DNA from: Bacillus zhangzhouensis
Lineage (GTDB): Bacteria; Bacillota; Bacilli; Bacillales; Bacillaceae
DNA: 64,000 nt
NCBI RefSeq assembly: GCF_000715205.1
Contig: NZ_JOTP01000004.1
Coordinates: forward strand, 184,234 to 248,233
Direction of reading: 5' to 3'
The notes under the pieces are model-generated. The model was not told the origin of the DNA. It searched no databases and worked only from the letters and a program-made list of their open reading frames with translations. Numbering within the stretch: position 1 is the stretch's first letter; every line of letters starts with the position of its first letter. Shown one piece after another: positions 25,480 through 34,497 of the stretch. Both the position numbers and the translations under genes were made by a program.

Positions 25480-27094
25480 ATGGCATGTGACGTCTAGCAT
25501 GATCTTTATGTCTTGTTTTCTCGCCACCCGTATGGTGACAGGTCCGATCGCAGAATTCTTTGTTCTTCTTGCGATTTTATTTTTTCTTCCCGCTGTATTA
25601 CACTTTTTCGATCAGGAAGGAAAGAAGCGGCAGAAGGGGCTTATCGGCTTTATCATGAAAGCCTTTCCATTAGCTGCTCTCTGTGCTACCGGCGCATTCA
25701 TCTATCATTCCGCTTGGCTAGCATTGGGATGGTTTTTTTATACCATCATTCTGGCGTTATTTGGCTTCACTCGTTTGCTGAAAAGAGGAACCTTTCCACT
25801 GCATGAGCTGATGATAGATGGTGCGTTTATGTATATCGCTTTAGGTGGGATTTGGTTTTGGCTGTACACGGCAGACATACAAGTGATGACATTTTCGCCG
25901 CTTATTGTTCTTTTGACCGCTATTCATTTTCATTACTCCGCTTTTTTTATCCCGATTTTTTATGGGTTATTAGGGAGGCAGCGGAAAACAGAGACGATGT
26001 TATACAAAGTGGGTGGATGGGTGATTTTGCTGTCACCTGTGATGATTGCTGTTGGGATTAGTTTTTCTCGTCTGTTTGATACGTTCAGCGTCATTCTTTA
26101 TGTGATTGCACTTTACGTGTATGGAATCCTTTGTATGAAAACAGGCTTTCGTTCAACTGTGGCAAAAGGGCTGGTTGTGTTTTCTAGCTGTATGTTAATG
26201 GGGACCATCGTGTTATCTCTTCTTTATTCTGCTGGCATGCTCATGCGCGTGACCTACATAAGCATTGATCAAATGATTTGGTTCCATGGTAGTATCAACG
26301 CATGTTTTGTTATTTTACCAGGTCTGATTGGATGGTTGATCGAAAAGCCGGCTGATCAATTGAACAAGAAGGGATTTCCGATTTCGAGGGTACACGGTCG
26401 TTTTCAGTTGATGTCTTTTCAAAATGAAAGAATGCATGATAGCGAGAAGATAGGTTTAGTAGATTCGCTTGCAGAATTAAATGGAAAGACGTTTTCAGCT
26501 GAAAGGGTATCACCTATTATTCGCAGGTTTTATGAGAACCCCATGCAATTTACGTTAAAAGCAGCGGTCTGTTTTCATTGGTGGGTGAGGCCTTTTGTCT
26601 TTTTACTTCAACCAGTTTTTAAAAAAATAGGTCAGCTATATTTGGGGTCATCTCGTATTCCGTATGAAATGCTGGGAAGCCTTTACAGATTTCAACACCC
26701 TAAGGAAGAAAGAGAGAATGTGCGTGCGTGGATTCGTCATAATGAGAAAGGTGAGCAAGTCTTTTTTGCGCTTTATGCTCATCATCATGATGCAGATGCG
26801 GGTTATATGAATATTGCTTTGCCGCTTCCGTATTCACAGCTTACCGCCATTTTAAAACCTTTTAATGAGCAGGAAGACTTTCTATTAAAAAGCAAATGTC
26901 CAAAAGGCAGTACCGGTGACGAAGGATTGTATTTGCATACGCCTTTTATCACCATGAAACTGCCAATGGAAGAGAGCTTTCATATGAAACCGGAGACAGA
27001 AGAAAGTCTCACAGCGGTTCATCAAATGAAGCTACTCGGTATTCCTTTTTTAACGATTCAGTATCATATTGACAGCGAGAGTCATCTATTTTAG
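25469..27094 (+). CDS. yndJ: YndJ-like polytopic membrane protein
   Basis: About 541 residues. The first ~290 hold some nine to ten transmembrane helices (YndJ family, including AIHFHYSAFFIPIFYGLLGRQ and the histidine-bearing WFHGSINACFVILPGLIGW); the last ~240 are a soluble domain. The His-rich helices recall haem- or metal-binding membrane proteins, but no function is established. The double ATG at 25469/25472 follows GAAAGGGTG; the frame open from 25421 is discarded because it lies inside yndH. Convergent with the M50-like gene: the two stops overlap by 4 bases. Confidence 0.8.
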   Translation: MMNKWHVTSSMIFMSCFLATRMVTGPIAEFFVLLAILFFLPAVLHFFDQEGKKRQKGLIGFIMKAFPLAALCATGAFIYHSAWLALGWFFYTIILALFGFTRLLKRGTFPLHELMIDGAFMYIALGGIWFWLYTADIQVMTFSPLIVLLTAIHFHYSAFFIPIFYGLLGRQRKTETMLYKVGGWVILLSPVMIAVGISFSRLFDTFSVILYVIALYVYGILCMKTGFRSTVAKGLVVFSSCMLMGTIVLSLLYSAGMLMRVTYISIDQMIWFHGSINACFVILPGLIGWLIEKPADQLNKKGFPISRVHGRFQLMSFQNERMHDSEKIGLVDSLAELNGKTFSAERVSPIIRRFYENPMQFTLKAAVCFHWWVRPFVFLLQPVFKKIGQLYLGSSRIPYEMLGSLYRFQHPKEERENVRAWIRHNEKGEQVFFALYAHHHDADAGYMNIALPLPYSQLTAILKPFNEQEDFLLKSKCPKGSTGDEGLYLHTPFITMKLPMEESFHMKPETEESLTAVHQMKLLGIPFLTIQYHIDSESHLF

Positions 27095-27570
27095 TCAATG
27101 ATGTCACATGGTTCACCGTGCCGAATGATGTTCACAATCGCTTGCCCGTCACTCGGATGATGATCTGCATACTGCACTGGCAGCAGCGCAAAAAATACAT
27201 AGTAGACTGAGAAGTAAGCAAATTGATAGAAAAATTGATGTTCTGGCAGGAAATCATTGGCGATCATAGTATTCAATATGAGAACACTGAGCAGGTTGCA
27301 TAATGATCCGCCTAAGTAGACAAGAATGTGCGACAAACGGTTATTTTTTCTCATTTCTTCATAATGGCAAAACGCATCTAGAAAATAGATTCGTCTAATT
27401 TCAACTACACCTATTTTCAGCACTTTTTTGCCTCTGCCAAGAGCAAAAGAAACCTTTGCCCCAAACATCCATGCGACCACAATATGGCCTAACTGATGCA
27501 GGATGGCAACGATAGGAAGAATGACGAAAAACGACCAGCAAAACGTCCACATATCTGATAATGTAAACAA
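27091..27570 (-). CDS. M50-like membrane protein with HQLGH in place of HExxH
   Basis: 159-residue membrane protein with about four transmembrane helices. The first helix contains LHQLGHIVVAWMFGAKV, laid out like the site-2-protease/M50 motif HExxH but with Gln for the catalytic Glu (codon CAG). Near the C-terminus HPSDGQAIVNII resembles the distal metal-ligand motif (N/D)PxxxDG of M50 proteases. It is therefore an M50-like protein that is probably not a protease, or one using an altered mechanism. Start is TTG 27570, 7 bases after GGGAGGG; the internal ATG would truncate only six residues. No close named homologue recognised. Confidence 0.7.
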   Translation of the reverse strand: MFTLSDMWTFCWSFFVILPIVAILHQLGHIVVAWMFGAKVSFALGRGKKVLKIGVVEIRRIYFLDAFCHYEEMRKNNRLSHILVYLGGSLCNLLSVLILNTMIANDFLPEHQFFYQFAYFSVYYVFFALLPVQYADHHPSDGQAIVNIIRHGEPCDIID

Positions 27571-27811
27571 GTGTTAACCCTCCCTGAAATATTCGAGAGG
27601 AAGCAGTAGGATTATTTGCCATTTTACAGAATTCATTTTCAAGATGCAAACATTTAATAGACTACAATAAATTCATTATGTAAACTGGTGAGTGATTTTG
27701 GCGCTTACTCGGCTTTGTGAACCCGTTTTTTGATAAATTGAATGTGCTACAACATCTAGCAGAAGAGGAATTGTGTGCTTGTACCTTTAAATGAAGAGGA
27801 GAGAGATTCAT

Positions 27812-28144
27812 ATGGCAGATATTGAACAGTTTGTGGCGTTAGATATTCGTGTTGGGACAATATTAGAAGCAGAATTTTTTGCAGAAGCCAGAGTACCTGC
27901 ATTGAAACTAAAGATTGATTTTGGTGACGAAATTGGTCTAAAGCAATCTAGTGCACAGCTGACAAAACGTTATACCGCTGAGAATCTTATCGGCAAACAA
28001 ATCGTGGCAGTCGTCAATTTCCCGCCAAGAAGAATCGCAGGGTTCAAATCAGAAGTGCTTGTCTTAGGAGGCATGCCGTCAAAAGAAGACGTTGTCTTGC
28101 TTGCCACAGATGAGCCGGTTGAAAATGGGACAAAAATAGGATAA
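27812..28144 (+). CDS. csaA: Export-related chaperone CsaA
   Basis: 110-residue dimeric OB-fold protein of the tRNA-binding domain family (RVGTILEAEFFAEARVPALKLKIDFG, ...QIVAVVNFPPRRIAGFKSEVLVLGG). CsaA of B. subtilis has chaperone activity and binds SecA and preproteins, assisting secretion in a bacterium without SecB. Start ATG 27812 lies 7-9 bases after AGGAGAG; the open frame from 27791 is out of reach of that site. Next to the yob genes as in B. subtilis. Followed by a bidirectional terminator shared with the minus-strand small RNA. Confidence 0.93.
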   Translation: MADIEQFVALDIRVGTILEAEFFAEARVPALKLKIDFGDEIGLKQSSAQLTKRYTAENLIGKQIVAVVNFPPRRIAGFKSEVLVLGGMPSKEDVVLLATDEPVENGTKIG

Positions 28145-28179
28145 GAAAAAAGACATCTTCAACAGAAGATGTCTTTTGC
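28145..28179. terminator. Bidirectional terminator of csaA and the minus-strand small RNA
   Basis: Arms AAAGACATCTTC / GAAGATGTCTTT with T-runs on both strands. Confidence 0.88.
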
Positions 28180-28263
28180 GTATTGAGGCGGAATAACCAC
28201 ACGCCACATTCGTGTGTGTCTCAAAGAGACGTGTTACCCGACTTACACAATTCAGCTCATCGC
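28147..28263 (-). ncRNA. Probable small RNA, antisense-oriented unit downstream of csaA
   Basis: A complete non-coding transcription unit on the minus strand: -35 TTGCAA (28293-28298), 17-bp spacer, extended -10 TGCTATATT (28270-28278), predicted start near 28263, and a terminator hairpin GACATCTTC / GAAGATGTC followed by six T ending about 28147. The ~117-nt RNA includes a possible internal hairpin (CACACGAATGTGGCGTGTG region). No ORF with a ribosome site is present. I do not recognise its family; B. subtilis has several Bsr-type small RNAs in such places, but correspondence is unverified. Confidence 0.65.
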
Positions 28264-28408
28264 TTGATTAATATAGCATGGGATGAGTTAAATTGCAATG
28301 ATTAAATGATGCCTTTCTTATTTTATCGCCATTTTAGAAGATATTGATCCTCATATGAAAGAAAAAATAACAAGATATCAATTATTTGGATTATTTTTTC
28401 GAAATATA

Positions 28409-28471
28409 TTGAAAAGTCAGATCAGATTTTATAAAATGAATTCATCTTAGTTTGTTTAGGCAATAAACTAA
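28409..28471 (+). promoter_or_regulatory. xynP promoter and XylR operator
   Basis: TTGAAA (28409-28414), 17-bp spacer, TAAAAT (28432-28437). A 25-bp near-palindrome at 28447-28471 with halves TTAGTTTGTT and AATAAACTAA matches the B. subtilis XylR operator and lies over the start site, so repression in the absence of xylose is expected. Confidence 0.85.
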
Positions 28472-28547
28472 GATGGTGATTACCTGTTTATCCGTTCACT
28501 AAAGGGGATGATTCCATCATTCAAATGATTGACTGCGTATGTGGGCT

Positions 28548-28581
28548 AAGCTGAAGGATTGAGAGATTCAGCTTCATTTTT
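28548..28581 (+). promoter_or_regulatory. Hairpin in the xynP leader
   Basis: Arms AAGCTGAA / TTCAGCTT with an 11-base loop, followed by CATTTTTGC. It looks like a weak intrinsic terminator or a 5' stabilising hairpin just upstream of the cre. Confidence 0.45.
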
Positions 28582-28590
28582 GCAACGAAT

Positions 28591-28604
28591 TGAAAGCGCT
28601 TTAT
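28591..28604 (+). promoter_or_regulatory. Catabolite-responsive element (cre) in the xynP leader
   Basis: TGAAAGCGCTTTAT matches the CcpA cre consensus TGWAARCGYTWNCA closely (central AGCGCT). About 150 bp downstream of the start site and 75 bp before the start codon, so CcpA would act as a roadblock. Confidence 0.8.
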
Positions 28605-28678
28605 ATTTATGTAATGATTGCTGCTGCCCTGCATCATCTGATCGTTAGAAGAGGCTAAGTGAAGAAGGGAGAACGCTC

Positions 28679-30070
28679 ATGGTTAGTGAGAATTTAAAGA
28701 AGATTCGTATGTCTGAAAAAGTGGGATATGCTTCAGGAGATTTCGCATGTAATTTAATTTATGCAACTGTCTCTACGTATCTATTATTTTTTTATACAGA
28801 TGTATATGGTTTATCAGCGGCAGCAGCAGGGACGATGTTTTTGGTTGTTCGCGCCATCGATGCGCTGGCGGATCCATTTATTGGTGCAATGGTTGATCGA
28901 ACGAACAGCCGTTTTGGCCGGTTTAGACCTTACTTGTTATTCGGTGCGTTTCCCTTTGTGGTACTCGCAATCCTTTGCTTTACAACACCTGACTTTTCCG
29001 CTATGGGCAAACTCATTTATGCCTACATCACGTATGTCGGTTTATCACTTACATACACGTTCATTAACGTTCCTTATGGGGCTTTAACATCCGCAATGAC
29101 AAGAAATAACCAAGAGGTTGTCAGCATTACGTCTGTTCGTATGGTTTTTGCAAATCTCGGCGGTTTGGTTGTTGCTTTTTTTGTTCCTTTTCTTGCGACT
29201 TATTTAGGTGATACAACAGGAAATACAGCACTTGGCTGGCAGATGACGATGGCATTTCTCGGCGTTCTTGGCGGCGCATTGCTTATTTTCTGTTTTAAAA
29301 GCACGAATGAACGTGTCACGCTTCAAAAGCCAGAGGAAAAGATTAAGTTCACCGATATCTTTGTCCAGTTACGAGTGAATCGTCCGCTTGTTGTGTTAAG
29401 TATTTTCTTTATCATTATTTTTGGCGTGAATTCAATCAGCAACTCGGTAGGAATCTATTATGTGACATATAACCTTGGCAGAGAAGATTTAGTGAAGTGG
29501 TACGGACTCATTGGCAGCCTACCAGCTTTAATGGTGCTGCCGTTTATTCCGCGGCTACACAAGCTGTTAGGAAAGAAAAAACTGCTGAATTATTCATTAT
29601 TGCTGAATATCGCAGGTCTTCTTGCTCTACTTGTGATACCGCCGAGTCAAATTGTTCTGATCCTTATTTTCAGACTCGTCGCTGCTGCTGGGAGTATTAC
29701 AGCAGGTGCTTACATGTGGGCGCTCATTCCTGAAACTGTTGAATATGGCGAATATAAAACAGGGAAAAGGATGGGCGGGCTCATCTACGCAGTGATTGGA
29801 TTCTTCTTTAAATTTGGCATGGCATTAGGCGGAATCGTTCCAGGGCTTGTACTCGATCGATTTGGCTATGTAGCGAACCAAATACAAACACCAGAAGCAT
29901 TACTTGGCATTTTAATCACCACAACGGTTATTCCTGTATGTTTACTTATTTTAGCGATGATTGATATTAATTTTTATAACCTGGATGAAGAAAAACATCA
30001 AAAAGTCGTGAGGGAGCTAGAGAATAGAGATCAGGTGTATGTCGATCATATCGATGATTTCAAAATGTAG
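28679..30070 (+). CDS. xynP: Beta-xyloside (xylobiose) permease XynP, GPH family
   Basis: 463-residue cation symporter of the glycoside-pentoside-hexuronide (GPH) family with about 12 transmembrane helices. N-terminal EKVGYASGDFACNLIYATVSTYLLFFYTDVYG and DPFIGAMVDRTNSRFGRFRPYLL are the family hallmark; EYGEYKTGKRMGGLIYA is in the second half. It imports xylobiose and xylo-oligosaccharides released by xylanase. Twelve-plus bases behind GAAGGGAG. First gene of the xynP-xynB operon, controlled by XylR and a cre. Confidence 0.95.
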   Translation: MVSENLKKIRMSEKVGYASGDFACNLIYATVSTYLLFFYTDVYGLSAAAAGTMFLVVRAIDALADPFIGAMVDRTNSRFGRFRPYLLFGAFPFVVLAILCFTTPDFSAMGKLIYAYITYVGLSLTYTFINVPYGALTSAMTRNNQEVVSITSVRMVFANLGGLVVAFFVPFLATYLGDTTGNTALGWQMTMAFLGVLGGALLIFCFKSTNERVTLQKPEEKIKFTDIFVQLRVNRPLVVLSIFFIIIFGVNSISNSVGIYYVTYNLGREDLVKWYGLIGSLPALMVLPFIPRLHKLLGKKKLLNYSLLLNIAGLLALLVIPPSQIVLILIFRLVAAAGSITAGAYMWALIPETVEYGEYKTGKRMGGLIYAVIGFFFKFGMALGGIVPGLVLDRFGYVANQIQTPEALLGILITTTVIPVCLLILAMIDINFYNLDEEKHQKVVRELENRDQVYVDHIDDFKM

Positions 30071-30096
30071 TGTCATCTTAAAGAGGAGGGAGTTCA

Positions 30097-31704
30097 ATGA
30101 AGATTACCAATCCAGTGCTAAAAGGGTTTAACCCGGACCCGAGTATTTGCCGTGTAGGAGACGATTATTACATTGCGGTCTCTACATTTGAATGGTTTCC
30201 GGGGGTTCAAATTTATCATTCGAAGGATCTCGTCCATTGGCGGCTCGTTGCGCGCCCTTTGCAAAAAACGACGCAACTAGACATGAAAGGAAATCCTGAT
30301 TCTGGCGGGGTATGGGCACCGTGCTTAAGCTATGCGGATGGCCAGTTTTGGCTCATCTATTCAGATATCAAAGTAGTGGATGGTCCGTTTAAGGATGGTC
30401 ATAATTATTTGGTCACAGCAAGCGAAGTCGATGGCGAGTGGAGCGAACCGATTCGACTCAATAGCTCTGGATTTGATCCGTCTTTATTCCATGATCAAAG
30501 CGGGAAGAAATACGTATTAAATATGCTGTGGGATCATAGAGAAAAGCATCATTCCTTTGCAGGCATTGCCTTGCAGGAATACAGTGTGCCTGAAAAGAAA
30601 CTGATCGGTCAGCGGAAGGTCATTTTTAAAGGCACGTCTATTAAACTGACGGAAGCCCCGCATCTTTATCACATCGGTGATTACTATTATTTATTAACGG
30701 CAGAAGGGGGCACCCGGTACGAGCATGCGGCCACGATTGCCCGGTCCTCACATATTGAAGGACCTTATGAGGTTCATCCTGATAACCCGATTTTAAGTGC
30801 TTTCCATGTGCCTAGCCATCCGCTTCAAAAATGCGGGCATGCCTCAATTGTTCAAACGCATACAAATGAATGGTACTTGGCTCATCTCACGGGTCGTCCG
30901 ATTCGATCAAGTAAGGAATCTATTTTTCAACAAAGAGGTTGGTGTCCTTTAGGAAGAGAGACAGCGATTCAAAAGCTCGAATGGAAAGATGGCTGGCCTT
31001 ATGTTGTGGGGGGGAAAGAAGGGGCACTGGAGGTTGAAGCGCCAGCAATAAGTGAAAAGGTCTTCTCTCCAACGCACCATACAGTCGATGAATTTAAAGA
31101 ATCAGTGTTAAATAGACATTTCCAAACATTAAGAATCCCTTTTACAAATCAGATTGGTTCATTGACGGAGAACCCTCGTCATTTAAGGCTATACGGTCAG
31201 GAGTCTCTGACGTCTAAATTTACCCAAGCGTTTGTTGCAAGGCGCTGGCAAAGTTTTTATTTTGAAGCTGAGACAGCTGTTTCATTCTTTCCAGCAAATT
31301 TTCAGCAAGCTGCTGGTCTTGTGAATTATTATAATACGGAAAACTGGACAGCCCTTCAGGTGACATACGATGAGGAACTTGGTCGTATCCTTGAATTATC
31401 TGTCTGTCAAAACCTTACCTTTTCTCAGCCGTTGACAAATAAAATCGTCATTCCAGACGAGGTCAGATATGTGTATTTAAAAGTGACCGTTCGGAAAGAC
31501 ACGTACAAATATTCTTATTCTTTTGATCAAAAAGAGTGGGAGGAGATTGATGTGCCGTTTGAATCCAGCCATTTATCTGATGATTTCATTCGCGGAGGGG
31601 GATTTTTTACAGGGGCATTTGTCGGCATGCAGTGCCAAGATACAAGCGGCGAGCGTCTGCCTGCTGATTTCAACTATTTTCGCTATGAAGAAACAGGTAA
31701 ATAA
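30097..31704 (+). CDS. xynB: Intracellular beta-xylosidase, GH43
   Basis: 535-residue glycoside hydrolase family 43 enzyme cutting xylobiose and xylo-oligosaccharides to xylose in the cytosol. Five-bladed beta-propeller with catalytic residues seen in [14 protein letters not shown] (Asp general base), [11 protein letters not shown] (pKa-modulating Asp) and LTEAPHLY (Glu general acid), followed by a C-terminal beta-sandwich (about residue 325 onward) ending FNYFRYEE. Length and sequence match Bacillus XynB. Ribosome site AGAGGAGGG. Twenty-six bases after xynP, and terminated by a hairpin shared with xylR. Confidence 0.96.
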   Translation: MKITNPVLKGFNPDPSICRVGDDYYIAVSTFEWFPGVQIYHSKDLVHWRLVARPLQKTTQLDMKGNPDSGGVWAPCLSYADGQFWLIYSDIKVVDGPFKDGHNYLVTASEVDGEWSEPIRLNSSGFDPSLFHDQSGKKYVLNMLWDHREKHHSFAGIALQEYSVPEKKLIGQRKVIFKGTSIKLTEAPHLYHIGDYYYLLTAEGGTRYEHAATIARSSHIEGPYEVHPDNPILSAFHVPSHPLQKCGHASIVQTHTNEWYLAHLTGRPIRSSKESIFQQRGWCPLGRETAIQKLEWKDGWPYVVGGKEGALEVEAPAISEKVFSPTHHTVDEFKESVLNRHFQTLRIPFTNQIGSLTENPRHLRLYGQESLTSKFTQAFVARRWQSFYFEAETAVSFFPANFQQAAGLVNYYNTENWTALQVTYDEELGRILELSVCQNLTFSQPLTNKIVIPDEVRYVYLKVTVRKDTYKYSYSFDQKEWEEIDVPFESSHLSDDFIRGGGFFTGAFVGMQCQDTSGERLPADFNYFRYEETGK

Positions 31705-31738
31705 AAAAAGACAACGCTCTAAAAGCTGTCTTTTTTTA
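31703..31738. terminator. Bidirectional terminator between xynB and xylR
   Basis: Arms AAAAAAAGACA / TGTCTTTTTTT with a 13-base loop. Confidence 0.75.
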
Positions 31739-31750
31739 TCAGTTAGCGGT

Positions 31751-32920
31751 TCATTGTGACAGGGTAGCATCATGCAGGAAAGCTTCAGTCACAAGAGATG
31801 TCATTCCTAACGCCGGTGCGTTGTGTCCTAATGACGAAGGGAGCAGCTCAACACGTGAGCTGAATTGTGCATTCATTCTTGAAGATACTTCGTCTTGAAT
31901 GACACTCAGAACCGTTGGCTGTGATTCAATGACCTTGTTTCTTAAAACAACAGCTTTTGGGTTAAAGGTATGCAGGACGTTCGTGAGACCCACGCCAAGG
32001 TAAAAACCAAAGTTGCGCAAGGCATTGAGCGTTTTCATATCATTTAACTTCGCCAGCTGTTCAATGTCTTGATAGGATACGTGCTGGTCCTTTGTTTGAA
32101 GTGACTGAAACAATGCTTTCTCAGATGCATACAGCTCCCAGCATCCACGGTTTCCACAGCTGCATGTTGGTCCATTAAAGTCGATCGTCATATGTCCCAT
32201 CTCACCAGAAAATCCGTATGCGCCTCTGTATAAATGATGATTGATAATGATACCGATTCCAATTCCAGTGCCGATACTTGCATAGATAAGATGTTCATAG
32301 TGTTTAGCGGCACCAAAGATTTTTTCGCCATATGCACCGGCATTTGCTTCGTTTTCAATGAAGACCGGTACTTGGAAGGTATCTTGGAGTGTTGTTTTCA
32401 GGTCAACATTTTTCCATTTTGAATGAGGTGTAAACACGATTTGTTCATCTGCATCCACTAACCCAGGTATACAAAGGCCAATGCCAATAAGCCCGTATGG
32501 AGAAGAAGGGATTTGTGAGATCAACTGCTGAATCAATTCAATTAATATGCGTGTGGTCACACCAGGTGAACTGGATGGGAGCTTGAGCTGCTCTTCAAGA
32601 AGAATAGACCCTTCAAGGTCTGTTAAAATGCCATTGACATAATCAACACCGACATCAATGCCTATCGAGTAGCCAGCACGTTTATTAAACATGAGTAAAA
32701 CAGGTCTTCTCCCGCCGCTAGATTCACCTTGACCGAGTTCATAGACGAGATGTTCTTTCATTAACGTACTCACTTGAGAAGAAACAGTCGATTTATTTAA
32801 ACCAGTGCGTTCAGATAATTTCGCTCTAGAGATTGGCGCATGTTGGAGGATTTCTTTTAGTAATAGCTTTTGATTTATTTTTTTCACAAAGTTCTGATCA
32901 GCGATATCCACATTATCCAC
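31751..32920 (-). CDS. xylR: Xylose-responsive ROK repressor XylR
   Basis: 389-residue ROK-family regulator: N-terminal winged helix (residues 18-75; RAKLSERTGLNKSTVSSQVSTLM), then a sugar-kinase-like ROK domain with GIDVGVDYVNGILTDLEG and the zinc motif CSCGNRGCWELYAS. Xylose releases it from operators upstream of xynP (28447-28471) and of xylA (33076-33100). It lies between, and is divergent from xylA, convergent with xynB. Size and sequence agree with B. subtilis XylR (about 384). ATG at 32920; a downstream ATG is not needed. The start codon is close to a GGAGTGG site. Confidence 0.95.
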   Translation of the reverse strand: MDNVDIADQNFVKKINQKLLLKEILQHAPISRAKLSERTGLNKSTVSSQVSTLMKEHLVYELGQGESSGGRRPVLLMFNKRAGYSIGIDVGVDYVNGILTDLEGSILLEEQLKLPSSSPGVTTRILIELIQQLISQIPSSPYGLIGIGLCIPGLVDADEQIVFTPHSKWKNVDLKTTLQDTFQVPVFIENEANAGAYGEKIFGAAKHYEHLIYASIGTGIGIGIIINHHLYRGAYGFSGEMGHMTIDFNGPTCSCGNRGCWELYASEKALFQSLQTKDQHVSYQDIEQLAKLNDMKTLNALRNFGFYLGVGLTNVLHTFNPKAVVLRNKVIESQPTVLSVIQDEVSSRMNAQFSSRVELLPSSLGHNAPALGMTSLVTEAFLHDATLSQ

Positions 32921-33075
32921 TCCATTTGTTTCGTCTTTAGATTAAGTTGAAAAAAGGTGCTTTTTTAAGAATATATTTCATGAGAAGAATGATTTTAACT
33001 TTATTATAACGAAAATATTTCTAAAAAACTAAAAAAATATGGAAAATTCAAAGAGATTTGATGACAGATTGATTG

Positions 33076-33100
33076 TTAGTTTGTTGAATCAACTTACAAA
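33076..33100 (+). promoter_or_regulatory. XylR operator upstream of xylA (degenerate right half)
   Basis: Left half TTAGTTTGTT is identical to the xynP operator, the right half AACTTACAAA differs from the expected AACAAACTAA. It lies 25 bases ahead of the xylA start codon. A good -35/-10 was not found; the best -10 candidate is TTTGAT at 33057-33062. Confidence 0.6.
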
Positions 33101-33124
33101 GTGAATTCATAGGAGGAATCAAGT

Positions 33125-34462
33125 ATGGTCAAATCAAATATGAAATCCTTACACAGCTTAGAGGGAATCGGCAAAATTCAATATGAAGGAAAACAATCAA
33201 AAAACCCACTCGCTTTTAAATATTATAATCCGAACGAAATGATTGGCGGAAAAACAATGAAAGACCACCTGCGTTTCTCAGTCGCTTATTGGCACACATT
33301 GACTGCTGATGGAACAGATATGTTTGGAACGGGTACGATGCAAAGAGCTTGGGATTCCTATAGCGGAATGGATTTGGCGAAAGCTAGATTAGAAGTGGCT
33401 TTTCAGCTTTTTGACCTATTGGATGTTCCATATTTTTCATTCCATGACCGTGATATTGCACCTGAGGGAGACACGCTTCAAGAGACGAACCAACAGTTAG
33501 ACATCATTTTAGAAAGAATGAAAGATTACATGCAGCAAAGCGGGGTGAAGCTGCTGTGGAACACTGCCAACATGTTCAAGCATCCACGGTTTGTACACGG
33601 CGCTGCAACATCTTGTCATGCAGATGTATTTGCCTATGCGGCCGCGCAAGTCAAGAAAGGAATTGAAACAGCAAAAGACCTCGGCGCAGAAAATTACGTT
33701 TTCTGGGGAGGACGAGAAGGTTACGACACACTGCTAAATACAGATATGAAAAGAGAGCTTGACCACATGGCGACTTTTTTGCACATGGCTGTTGATTATG
33801 CAAAAGAAATTGGGTACACCGGTCAATTTTTAATTGAGCCAAAGCCAAAGGAGCCGACAACCCACCAATACGACTCAGATGCAGCGACATCTATCGCCTT
33901 TTTAAAGCAATACGGATTAGATTCACATTTTAAATTAAATATTGAGGCCAATCATGCGACACTAGCTGGTCATACATTTGAGCACGAATTACGTGTAGCA
34001 AGAATTCATGGACTGCTCGGGTCTGTTGACGCGAACCAAGGAAATTCGCTTCTAGGCTGGGACACTGATGAATTTCCAACCGATTTATATGCCACAACAC
34101 TGGCCATGTATGAGATTCTGCAAAATGACGGACTTGGAACTGGAGGACTCAATTTTGATGCAAAGGTCAGAAGAGCTTCCTTTGAACTTGAAGATATTTT
34201 GTATGCCCATATTGCGGGAATGGATGCGTTCGCAAAAGGGCTGCGGGTGGCTCATAGACTCATCGAAGATCGTGTGTTTGAAGATGTGATCAAACACCGA
34301 TACCGTAGCTTTTCTGAAGGAATTGGACGCGACATTTCAGAAGGAAAAGCAAACTTTCATACATTAGAAAAATATGCTTTGAAGCATCCTTTAATCAGAA
34401 ACGAATCGGGAAGAGAGGAACAGTTGAAAGCACGATTGAATCAATACTTGTTAGAAAATTGA
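33125..34462 (+). CDS. xylA: Xylose isomerase
   Basis: 445-residue class II xylose isomerase that interconverts D-xylose and D-xylulose using two divalent metals. Motifs: [13 protein letters not shown] (catalytic His), [34 protein letters not shown] (metal-ligand Glu and Lys), [18 protein letters not shown] and [17 protein letters not shown]. Length 445 is usual for Bacillus. ATG at 33125 follows ATAGGAGG. First gene of xylA-xylB, with only 36 bases before xylB. Confidence 0.97.
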   Translation: MVKSNMKSLHSLEGIGKIQYEGKQSKNPLAFKYYNPNEMIGGKTMKDHLRFSVAYWHTLTADGTDMFGTGTMQRAWDSYSGMDLAKARLEVAFQLFDLLDVPYFSFHDRDIAPEGDTLQETNQQLDIILERMKDYMQQSGVKLLWNTANMFKHPRFVHGAATSCHADVFAYAAAQVKKGIETAKDLGAENYVFWGGREGYDTLLNTDMKRELDHMATFLHMAVDYAKEIGYTGQFLIEPKPKEPTTHQYDSDAATSIAFLKQYGLDSHFKLNIEANHATLAGHTFEHELRVARIHGLLGSVDANQGNSLLGWDTDEFPTDLYATTLAMYEILQNDGLGTGGLNFDAKVRRASFELEDILYAHIAGMDAFAKGLRVAHRLIEDRVFEDVIKHRYRSFSEGIGRDISEGKANFHTLEKYALKHPLIRNESGREEQLKARLNQYLLEN

Positions 34463-34497
34463 TTGAATAGGCGGACCTGTTTTGAAGGAGTGAAAAG

